NCBI GenBank assembly: GCA_963827315.1
Contig: CAWHAL010000002.1
Span: 310,001-374,000 of the forward strand
Direction: 5' to 3'
Origin: CAVXEF01 sp963827315
GTDB taxonomy: Bacteria > Planctomycetota > Phycisphaerae > Sedimentisphaerales > Anaerobacaceae
DNA: 64,000 nucleotides
Position 1 is the stretch's first letter. Every line of letters begins with the position of its first letter. A program made the translations under genes and the position numbers. Of the stretch, positions 9,068-15,766 are shown one piece after another. The notes under the pieces were generated by a model that was not told where the DNA came from, did no database searches, and saw nothing but the letters and a program-made list of their open reading frames with translations.

Positions 9068-9189
9068 CAGGAGGAGGTCATGGGCGACATTTTTTATTTC
9101 TTTAGGAGGAGCTGATTTTTTCTATTTATCTCTACGCTGTTGCCGGTGTATGGTTCGTAGAAAATCAAAAAAAAAGTTAGAGGGTTGAT

Positions 9190-9627
9190 ATGGAATACTC
9201 AGTGGGTACAACCGGCAGGATAATCGCGGCACGGCTGTTTGAGGGCGAGGATATCTACGAATCGCTCGAGGAAATTGCCCGAGTTGAGGACATCAGTTCA
9301 GCGGCGGTTTTGATTACGGGAGGCCTTCGCAAAGCCAGTGTGGTCGTCGGTCCGAAGCAGCAGGAGCCTAAAATCGTGGGTGATTTCAGGGATTTTGTCG
9401 GCCCGGGCGAGGTCTTGGGTGTCGGAACTATCTACCGCGACGAAAAAGGGCCGAAGCTGCACATTCACGCGGCAATCGGAAAGGGCGAGCAGGTAATGGT
9501 CGGCTGTCCTCGCGGCGGGGCCAGGACCTTCCTTGTTATGGAAGTCACTATAATTGAAGTCAAAGGCATTAAGGCTGCCCGTAAATTCGACGAGACAAAG
9601 GGGCTGAACCTGCTGCGATTAGGGTAA
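9190..9627 (+). CDS. PPC (DUF296) domain DNA-binding protein
   Basis: A 145-residue single-domain protein of the plants-and-prokaryotes-conserved fold. Visible family features are an N-terminal RIIAARLFEGEDIYESLEEI, the glycine-rich turn VLITGGLRKASV, the metal-binding-like KLHIHAAIGKG (about residues 94-104) and VGCPRGGARTFLVMEV. In plants the domain occurs in AT-hook proteins; bacterial members form trimers of unknown task. It stands alone 180 bp after dnaA; the spacer contains the dnaA hairpin and an AG-rich tract but no clear promoter. The last 9 bases overlap the convergent neighbour. Family call firm; function open. Confidence 0.85.
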   Translation: MEYSVGTTGRIIAARLFEGEDIYESLEEIARVEDISSAAVLITGGLRKASVVVGPKQQEPKIVGDFRDFVGPGEVLGVGTIYRDEKGPKLHIHAAIGKGEQVMVGCPRGGARTFLVMEVTIIEVKGIKAARKFDETKGLNLLRLG

Positions 9628-10116
9628 AAGGTCGGCGTTGTCGGCCTCTTTTTTAAGGGGGCTGAAAGATACGAACGAAATCAGGATTAAAGAAGCGCCG
9701 GCGAAAAAAAGAGCTGTTCGTCGTGCGGGCCGGCTGCAGCGCCCGAGCCACTTGGGAGTCGTTGGCTGTGTGCCCTGTCGGGCCAGATCTTCGCAGAGGA
9801 CATCCTGTGCCGCTGCTAATTGCTCGGCTGTTGCCTTTGGATAAATCGCGTTGGTATCTGCAGGCTTGCTGCCTACGATGGCAGGTGCAATGCTCTTTAC
9901 GACGCCGGCATCAGTTTTGAGTCGCTGCAGAAGGGCGTCGTAATCGTTGTTTAGGGACTCTAAACGCTGAAGGTTTCTTTTGGCTGCCTCCAATAGCTGC
10001 CGGTTGTGGTAGTATTGAAGTAAATCATCGACGAGTATCGACGCACCCAGTGCCGCCGCTCCGACACTGAGAAAGATAGCAAATAGAAGCGTCCGGATGA
10101 TGTTTTGCTTTAGCAT
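9619..10116 (-). CDS. Small membrane protein with coiled coil, FtsB/DivIC-like candidate
   Basis: 165 residues: one membrane helix at about 8-28, a heptad-rich segment (HNRQLLEAAKRNLQRLESLN, about 36-60) and a following GVVKSIAPAIVG that resembles the post-coil region of FtsB/DivIC septum proteins, then a linker and a second hydrophobic helix near the C-terminus (ALFFAGASLILISFVSF). It lies 40 bp downstream of eno on the same strand; eno-ftsB adjacency is common in proteobacteria. The second helix is not an FtsB feature, so the FtsB assignment is only a suggestion. It overlaps the end of the PPC gene by 9 bases. Confidence 0.6.
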   Translation of the reverse strand: MLKQNIIRTLLFAIFLSVGAAALGASILVDDLLQYYHNRQLLEAAKRNLQRLESLNNDYDALLQRLKTDAGVVKSIAPAIVGSKPADTNAIYPKATAEQLAAAQDVLCEDLARQGTQPTTPKWLGRCSRPARRTALFFAGASLILISFVSFSPLKKEADNADLLP

Positions 10117-10136
10117 GGCCCCAGGCCTTTGTCGGC

Positions 10137-10162
10137 GTTTATCCGCCTCTGGCGGATTTACC
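10137..10162. repeat. Palindrome TATCCGCCTCTGGCGGATTTA
   Basis: TTATCCGCC-TCT-GGCGGATTTA lies between the coiled-coil gene and the eno stop and overlaps the last eno bases. It belongs to the same dispersed CCGCC/GGCGG palindrome family as 4892, 21437 and 29167. Confidence 0.55.
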
Positions 10163-11444
10163 TGAACATAAATCCGGCGTACCGCGCAGCAGAGCCAAGG
10201 TCTTCGCTTATCCGCAGCAGCTGGTTATACTTGCAGATTCTGTCCGTTCTGCACGGTGCACCCGTTTTTATCTGGCCGACGCCGGTGGCAACGGCCAAAT
10301 CCGCAATCGTGCTGTCTTCGGTTTCGCCGCTGCGGTGACTTATGACCGCCGTCCAGCCGGCCCGCTTGGCCATATTGATTGCCTCAAATGTCTCGGTCAG
10401 TGTCCCTATCTGATTGAGCTTTATCAGTATCGAATTGGCACAGCCCAGTTTAATACCTTTGGCCAAGCGCTCGGTGTTGGTCACGAACAGGTCATCGCCG
10501 ACTAATTGAATTTTGTCGCCGATTTTTTTGTTCAGTTTCCCCCAGCCGGCCCAGTCGTCCTCAGCCAGGCCGTCTTCAATCGAAATGATGGGATATTTGT
10601 CCACCCACTTGGCCCAGTGCGCAATCATAGCGTCGCAGGAAATTTTGTTCTTGGGGGCGGATTTGAAGAATTTGTAGGACTTCGTCTTGCTGTCGAACAT
10701 TTCGGTCGCAGCCGGGTCCAGCGCGATTGCTATATCTTTACCGGCCTTGTAGCCGGCCTTTTTTATGGCGTCCATAATGACCGTAAGTGCCTCTTCGTTG
10801 TTCTTTAGCATAGGGGCAAAACCACCCTCATCCCCGACCGCGGTAGCGTAGCCTTTCTCGGCCAGCACCTTTTTTAGTGTGTGGTAAACCTCGGTTCCCA
10901 TCCGCAGCGCGTTTGGAAAATCCTCGGCACCGATAGGCATAATCATAAATTCCTGGAAGTCGACGTTGTTGTCGGAGTGTTTTCCGCCGTTCAGAATGTT
11001 CATCATCGGCACCGGCAGGATATTGGCGTTGCAGCCGCCTAAGTAGCGGTGCAGTGGCAGACCCGCTGACTCTGCCGCCGCCTTTGCCGCCGCTAATGAG
11101 ATACCTAATATCGCGTTTGCACCTAATTTGCCTTTGTTAGCTGTGCCGTCTAATTTTATCATAAACCGGTCAAGTTCTTCCTGCCTCGTGGCGTCCATAC
11201 CGAGGATTTTCGGCGCGATTATTTCGTTTACGTTTTTTACGGCCCCGGCCACGCCCTTGCCTAAGTAGCGTTTGGCTTTTGTGTCGCGCAGCTCTATCGC
11301 TTCGTAAGCACCGGTGCTCGCTCCGGAAGGCACCGCAGCCTGGCCGAAAGAGCCGTCTTCAAGCAGCACATCCACCTCAACGGTCGGATTGCCACGCGAA
11401 TCGAGTATCTCCCGTGCCCTTACATCGATAATCGTACTGAACAT
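10158..11444 (-). CDS. eno: Enolase
   Basis: Interconverts 2-phosphoglycerate and phosphoenolpyruvate in glycolysis/gluconeogenesis. The start at 11444 (MFSTIIDVRAREILDSRGNP) gives 428 residues, the family norm; a GAAAGGA ribosome-binding site precedes it and a promoter lies upstream at 11495-11523, whereas the longer frame to 11480 has neither. Conserved segments include SGASTGAYEAIELRD, the metal ligands in AIALDPAATEMFD, SIEDGLAEDDW and VGDDLFVTN, and the signature ILIKLNQIGTLTET followed by SHRSGETEDSTIADLAVA. Its product PEP is the substrate of PpdK (15767-18484). Confident. Confidence 0.97.
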   Translation of the reverse strand: MFSTIIDVRAREILDSRGNPTVEVDVLLEDGSFGQAAVPSGASTGAYEAIELRDTKAKRYLGKGVAGAVKNVNEIIAPKILGMDATRQEELDRFMIKLDGTANKGKLGANAILGISLAAAKAAAESAGLPLHRYLGGCNANILPVPMMNILNGGKHSDNNVDFQEFMIMPIGAEDFPNALRMGTEVYHTLKKVLAEKGYATAVGDEGGFAPMLKNNEEALTVIMDAIKKAGYKAGKDIAIALDPAATEMFDSKTKSYKFFKSAPKNKISCDAMIAHWAKWVDKYPIISIEDGLAEDDWAGWGKLNKKIGDKIQLVGDDLFVTNTERLAKGIKLGCANSILIKLNQIGTLTETFEAINMAKRAGWTAVISHRSGETEDSTIADLAVATGVGQIKTGAPCRTDRICKYNQLLRISEDLGSAARYAGFMFR

Positions 11445-11494
11445 CGTAAATTTCCTTTCACTGAGCGTGAGAAGTTGCACATTCTTTTGATGAG

Positions 11495-11523
11495 AGAATA
11501 CCGACTTATTTCGGCATCGTCAA
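11495..11523 (-). promoter_or_regulatory. eno promoter
   Basis: On the minus strand TTGACG, 17-bp spacer, TATTCT; start expected near 11487, giving a leader of about 43 nt with a GAAAGGA site before the ATG at 11444. Confidence 0.65.
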
Positions 11524-11620
11524 GAGTTGCATTTTTGGTTTGTTTTTTGTTGTTTTGACAGAATTTCTGAAAAAATCACCAACCTTATGGTAATTCTGTA
11601 CGTATATAAAAGCGGAGAAT

Positions 11621-11710
11621 GGAATCTCGGCATGCTTCGCCGAGGTGGTTTTTAAATGGCTTGGTCTCACACTCCTCTTCTTTGCCGACCCTTTTGGGTC
11701 GGCTTTTTTT
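11621..11710 (+). ncRNA. Two-hairpin leader or small RNA ending in an intrinsic terminator
   Basis: CTCGGC-atgcttc-GCCGAG (11626-11644) is followed 40 bp later by a perfect intrinsic terminator, GCCGACCC-tttt-GGGTCGGC (11684-11703), and seven T. No plus-strand protein gene precedes it, and dprA begins at 11804. It could be a short RNA or an attenuated dprA leader. A TTGACA at 11555-11560 has no good -10, and TATATA at 11603-11608 has no good -35, so the start is uncertain. Confidence 0.5.
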
Positions 11711-11803
11711 ATGCCCGCGGATAGCCACACGCCGGACCGATTTTCTGTTGACCATCGGGGTAATGTTTGGTTAGACTTCGAACACATTCTTTTCGGTTAT
11801 CGG

Positions 11804-12985
11804 ATGGCGAATAGACAATCACATTCCCCTGATATTGAGAAGTGGCTCAAATTGGCCGGTGCTGACAACGTCGGCCCGGTTACTTTTGCGAGGCTCATAA
11901 AGTATTTTGGTTCGGTGGATAAGGCCCTCGGTGCTTCGGTCAGCGAATTGACTCAGATAGAAGGCATCGGCTCCAAAACAGCTCAGTCGATTGCCGCTTC
12001 GCGTAACAAATTCGACGTTGCCGCTGAACTGGAACTGGCGGAAAAGCTCAGCGTCTGGATAATCAATCTTGATGATGAGCGTTACCCGCCTGTGCTCAGG
12101 CGGATTTACGACCCGCCGCCGGTCCTTTATATAAAAGGAACGCTCACCCGACAGGATAACCTCGCTGTTGCAATTGTCGGCTCTCGCCAGTGCAGCCTGT
12201 ATGGTCAGCAGCAGTCTTCCCGATTTGCTTACCTGCTCAGCTCCGCGGGTTTTACGATTGTCTCAGGCCTGGCTCGCGGCATAGATTCCGCCGCGCATCA
12301 GGGCGCACTCGCGGCGGCCGGCCGAACAATTGCCGTGCAGGGTTGCGGCTTGGCAAACGTCTTTCCGCCGGAGAACAAAAAGCTTTTTGAGCTTATAACC
12401 GCATCTGGCGCGTGTGTCAGCGAATTGCCGCTGCAGTATGAGCCTCTGGCGGAAAACTTTCCGCCTCGCAACAGAATCATAGCCGGCCTTGCGCTTGGGA
12501 CAATCGTCGTCGAGGCTGGCTTCAATTCAGGCGCGCTGATTACCGCTCAGGCGGCGCTTGATGAAGGCCGCGAGGTAATGGCGGTCCCGGGCAAAATCGA
12601 TTCACCGCTCAGCAGGGGCGCACATCAGCTATTAAAACAGGGTGCAAAGCTGGTCGAATCGGTAGATGATGTAACCGAAGCGATGGGTCAAATCGTTGAG
12701 CGGCTGAAAGACCACGTTAGCAAAGCGGTAGATGAAGCGCAGGAAAGAATCGATAGACCCTTGTTTGACGTCAGTAACTTGAAGCTGTCTCCCGACGAAA
12801 AAGCAACCTATGGCTGTCTCGATAAAGAGCCTAAGCACATAGAGCAGATAATTGAGGACGCCGCTCTGCCGCCGGGCAGCATACACTCAGCCCTCGTATC
12901 GCTGTGCCTTAAGGGATTGACTTCGCAGCTTCCCGGCAGCTTCTTTGTGCGGAAACAGTGTGTTTTCGGCGATTCTTTTTCCTGA
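11804..12985 (+). CDS. dprA: DNA processing protein DprA
   Basis: Binds incoming single-stranded DNA and loads RecA in natural transformation. With the start at ATG 11804 it has 393 residues. An N-terminal helix-hairpin-helix/SAM-like part reads VGPVTFARLIKYFG and TQIEGIGSKTAQSIAAS; the Rossmann core has YPPVLRRIYDPPPVLYIKG, AIVGSRQCSLYG (about 124), IVSGLARGIDSAAHQGAL, AENFPPRNRIIAGL and GALITAQAALDEGREVMAVPG; a C-terminal winged helix follows (YGCLDKEPKHIEQIIEDA). The longer frame to 11645 crosses a terminator and is unlikely. With comM at 13427 it gives the window two competence-type genes. Confident. Confidence 0.94.
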   Translation: MANRQSHSPDIEKWLKLAGADNVGPVTFARLIKYFGSVDKALGASVSELTQIEGIGSKTAQSIAASRNKFDVAAELELAEKLSVWIINLDDERYPPVLRRIYDPPPVLYIKGTLTRQDNLAVAIVGSRQCSLYGQQQSSRFAYLLSSAGFTIVSGLARGIDSAAHQGALAAAGRTIAVQGCGLANVFPPENKKLFELITASGACVSELPLQYEPLAENFPPRNRIIAGLALGTIVVEAGFNSGALITAQAALDEGREVMAVPGKIDSPLSRGAHQLLKQGAKLVESVDDVTEAMGQIVERLKDHVSKAVDEAQERIDRPLFDVSNLKLSPDEKATYGCLDKEPKHIEQIIEDAALPPGSIHSALVSLCLKGLTSQLPGSFFVRKQCVFGDSFS

Positions 12986-13081
12986 ACCCGTCCCACCGCG
13001 GAATACTTATCTACCCGCAGCATCTGTTGCCTCGCATCGGGTATCAGGCACCTGTTTTCTGCTTCTGCAAAAAGCGCATAA

Positions 13082-13113
13082 AAAAGCTGGGGGCTAAATC
13101 ACCTCCAGCTTTT
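13082..13113 (+). terminator. Hairpin after dprA
   Basis: AAAAGCTGG and CCAGCTTTT form a 9-bp stem, lengthened by GG/CC, with A and T on the flanks so it could end transcripts in either direction. It lies about 100 bp after the dprA stop. The rest of the 440-bp gap to comM holds T-rich DNA and a direct repeat. Confidence 0.6.
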
Positions 13114-13342
13114 GTGAGACAGCTTTCAACTACGAAACATATTGCACAGTTATAAAAATAACTGCCTCACCGAAACCAAAACAGTATAAGAAGAAAAGTA
13201 CTGTTATCTACATTATTCATTATATAGTCTGGGGCTGATTTTGCAAGCATTTTTTTCAAATTTTTCGTTTTTTTGTGGGTTTTTTGTGATTTGGCTTTTT
13301 ATCAGGCTAATCGGTTTTTTTCAGCGTTTTTTCGATTCTTGA

Positions 13343-13395
13343 GTGCCAAAAAGCCCTTAAAATCCCTTGCGGTAGTGCCAAAATGAGCTTAAAAT
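13343..13395. repeat. Pair of direct repeats upstream of comM
   Basis: GTGCCAAAAAGCCCTTAAAAT (13343-13363) and GTGCCAAAATGAGCTTAAAAT (13375-13395) begin exactly 32 bp apart, about three helical turns, and end 31 bp before the comM start. The pattern suggests a pair of protein-binding sites. A very T-rich tract (about 13245-13340) precedes them. Confidence 0.5.
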
Positions 13396-13426
13396 GCTTT
13401 TTGAGTCTAAAAAACAAGGGGAAGCT

Positions 13427-14947
13427 ATGTTAGCCAGATTGCACAGCGTTACGCTCGAGGGAATTGAGGGGATTATCTGCGAGGTGGAGGTCGATGTCGC
13501 CAGGGGCGGCTTTGAAAAGACCCTTATCGTGGGTCTGCCGGACGCCGCAGTAAAGGAAAGCACCGAACGGGTCAAAAGTGCCATTACCAATTCCGGCTAC
13601 AAATATCCCAGGACACAATCGCTTGTGAACCTGGCGCCGGCGGATGTGAAAAAGGTAGGCCCTGCTTTCGATTTACCTATCGCCTTGGGAATGCTTATCG
13701 GCCATGGCATCCTGAGCAGTCCGCTGCCCAGGGACTTCATTATCATTGGCGAGCTGGCACTTGACGGCAGGGTTCGGCCGGTTAATGGCGTGCTCAGTAT
13801 GGCGATGACGGCTGCGGCAAATGGTTTTACCCGAATGATTGTTCCTCTGGAAAACGCCAGAGAAGCGGCGGCCGTCGCCGATATGGAGGTATATGGCGTC
13901 GGCTCACTGGCGCAGGTGGTTGGTTTTCTGTCTGGACAACTGCCGCTGGAGACAACGACGGTTGATATCGATGAACTTTTCAGGACCGCCTCGAGCTATG
14001 AAGTTGACTTTGCAGATGTTAAAGGTCAGGAAAGCGTCAAGCGAGCGCTCACGGTTGCTGCTGCCGGCGGTCACAATATTATGATGATAGGGCCGCCGGG
14101 CGCAGGCAAGACGATGTTGGCACAGCGGTTGGTAACGGTTCTGCCGGCCTTGAGCCTTGCGGAGTCTCTTGAGACGACCCGTATATATTCGGTGGTTGGG
14201 CTTTTGGACAAGGATAGGGCCTTGCTTGCGACTCGCCCTGTTCGGATGCCGCACCACTCCGCGAGCGGCGTGGCTTTGGTCGGCGGCGGCGCGAATCCTC
14301 GGCCGGGCGAATTGTCCCTCGCACATTTCGGGGTATTGTTTCTCGATGAGTTTGCCGAGTTCCCAAGGCACGTCCTGGAGATGATTCGTCAGCCTTTGGA
14401 GGATGGTTTTGTTACAATCTCGCGGGCCAAAGGTACTATCCGATTTCCGGCACAGTTTATGCTTGTTGCGGCGATGAATCCCTGTCCGTGCGGCTATTAT
14501 GGAACTGATGCAAGAAGATGCAGGTGTACGCCGAATCAGATTGAGCGGTATCTGTCGAAAATATCAGGGCCGTTGGTGGACAGGATAGATATTCATATTG
14601 ATGTTCCGTCGGTAACTTTCAGCAAGCTCCGCTCTAAGGCAAATCAGTTGGACTCAGCCGCCATAGGAGCGGATATTACAAGAGCGAGGGAAATTCAGGC
14701 AAAACGTTTTGGCGATGGTAAGACATTGACTAATGCCCGGATGACTCACAAGCAGGTTCGAAGACTTTGCGAGCTTGATTCAGCTTGTGAAATGTTACTC
14801 AAACAAGCGATGACCGAATTTGGCTTATCTGCCCGTGCCCACGATAAAATCTGCAAAGTCGCCCGCACAATCGCTGACGTCGAAGGCATTGCGCCTGAGC
14901 ACATCGCAGAGGCGATAAGTTATCGAAAGCTTGACAGGAAGCTATAA
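13427..14947 (+). CDS. comM: YifB/ComM family Mg chelatase-like AAA ATPase
   Basis: ComM is a hexameric branch-migration helicase that helps integrate transformed DNA. From ATG 13427 the product is 506 residues; AAGGGGAAG before this ATG is a good ribosome-binding site, so the longer frame (13394) is not needed. The N-terminal Lon-protease-like domain reads TLEGIEGIICEVEVDVARGG and IVGLPDAAVKESTERVKSA; the AAA+ core has Walker A GPPGAGKTMLAQR, RMPHHSASGVALVGGGANPR and Walker B VLFLDEFAEF; the CPCGYYGTDARRCRCTP zinc-like knuckle and the C-terminal lid ending AISYRKLDRKL are complete. Confident. Confidence 0.94.
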   Translation: MLARLHSVTLEGIEGIICEVEVDVARGGFEKTLIVGLPDAAVKESTERVKSAITNSGYKYPRTQSLVNLAPADVKKVGPAFDLPIALGMLIGHGILSSPLPRDFIIIGELALDGRVRPVNGVLSMAMTAAANGFTRMIVPLENAREAAAVADMEVYGVGSLAQVVGFLSGQLPLETTTVDIDELFRTASSYEVDFADVKGQESVKRALTVAAAGGHNIMMIGPPGAGKTMLAQRLVTVLPALSLAESLETTRIYSVVGLLDKDRALLATRPVRMPHHSASGVALVGGGANPRPGELSLAHFGVLFLDEFAEFPRHVLEMIRQPLEDGFVTISRAKGTIRFPAQFMLVAAMNPCPCGYYGTDARRCRCTPNQIERYLSKISGPLVDRIDIHIDVPSVTFSKLRSKANQLDSAAIGADITRAREIQAKRFGDGKTLTNARMTHKQVRRLCELDSACEMLLKQAMTEFGLSARAHDKICKVARTIADVEGIAPEHIAEAISYRKLDRKL

Positions 14948-15143
14948 GCCGTGTCGGCACTTTTAAGCTTTCTGAATCAGGATACAGCGAGAGCGGTTTT
15001 ATAGGTCGATGCCGAGCAGCATCTTTAGTTTATGCGGTTTTTTACTTAACTTAGCCCCCATTTGTGCCGATACGACAGTTGAAAACCTACGCAGACGCCT
15101 TACGGCAGATGAAGATTGTATCAGATTGACCGGGAGAGCTAAG

Positions 15144-15497
15144 ATGGCGATTCAGGATTGGTCGGAGAATATAATTCTTGTTGATTTACCGCCGGAGCCG
15201 CAGATGAGCGATGAGCTGGAGGCCGTCACTCAGATTGTCCGTGACAGGGCTGACTGTGAGGTGGTCGTGGACTTCTCCAGCGTTGATATTGTAACTTCAT
15301 CGAGTCTGTCGAAGCTTTTGAAGCTGCGAAAATTGATGACCGATTGTGGCCATCAGCTTGTATTTTGTGGTGCCGCCCCGGCGACGAAGAGGATTTTCTC
15401 GATAACCGGCCTTGATGATATTTTCGAATTTGTCGAGGACAAGTTCGCTGCATTGGCCGGCCTGCAGATGGCTGGTCAGACCCAGGAGGGCAAATAG
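15144..15497 (+). CDS. STAS domain protein (anti-sigma factor antagonist-like)
   Basis: With ATG 15144 the protein has 117 residues and is a single STAS domain: alternating strands and helices with CEVVVDFSSVDIVTSSSLSKL, where the serine run after DIVTS matches the place of the phosphorylatable Ser in SpoIIAA-type antagonists, then GHQLVFCGAAPATKRIFSI and TGLDDIFEFVED. Such proteins regulate anti-sigma kinases by partner switching. No kinase or phosphatase gene is next to it. A GGGAGAG sequence lies upstream of 15144; the frame is open up to 15009 but the extra N-terminus is unlike the family. Confidence 0.82.
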   Translation: MAIQDWSENIILVDLPPEPQMSDELEAVTQIVRDRADCEVVVDFSSVDIVTSSSLSKLLKLRKLMTDCGHQLVFCGAAPATKRIFSITGLDDIFEFVEDKFAALAGLQMAGQTQEGK

Positions 15498-15619
15498 TCG
15501 GATAGTCACGCAGCCCAGTCTTCGGTGACAGTCTTCGGCGGTCTTGTCAATAATCCTACCTTGTAAACCCTCGTTTTTTTTGCACAGAGCGGCGAACTTC
15601 TTTCGCGGCTTTTTAATCG

Positions 15620-15648
15620 TTGACATCGTCGATTCAGTAGTATATCCT
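15620..15648 (+). promoter_or_regulatory. Candidate ppdK promoter
   Basis: TTGACA (15620-15625) with TATATC or TATCCT 15-17 bp downstream. It lies in the 270-bp gap between the STAS gene and ppdK, giving a leader of about 110 nt; nothing else is evident in the gap apart from AAAGGAG before ATG 15767. Confidence 0.4.
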
Positions 15649-15766
15649 CACTACTTCTTTTTCCCTGTAAGAAATCGCATCGGGTTGGTGTCCAGAGATA
15701 TTGAGCATCGCCCATACATTGGGAACGTTACGGACTTGGAAATTAGCTGAAAGGAGATTTTTGACG

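Noticed and set aside
8898..9188. Plus-strand frame overlapping the end of dnaA
   Set aside because: It is inside dnaA in another frame and runs over the dnaA hairpin; no ribosome-binding site or family.
11506..11787. Minus-strand frame upstream of eno
   Set aside because: It covers the eno promoter and the orphan terminator and has no protein-like features.
12080..12115. CCGCC/GGCGG palindrome inside dprA as a member of the dispersed family
   Set aside because: The encoded residues YPPVLRRIYDPPPVLY are the normal conserved DprA motif, so the match is explained by protein coding.
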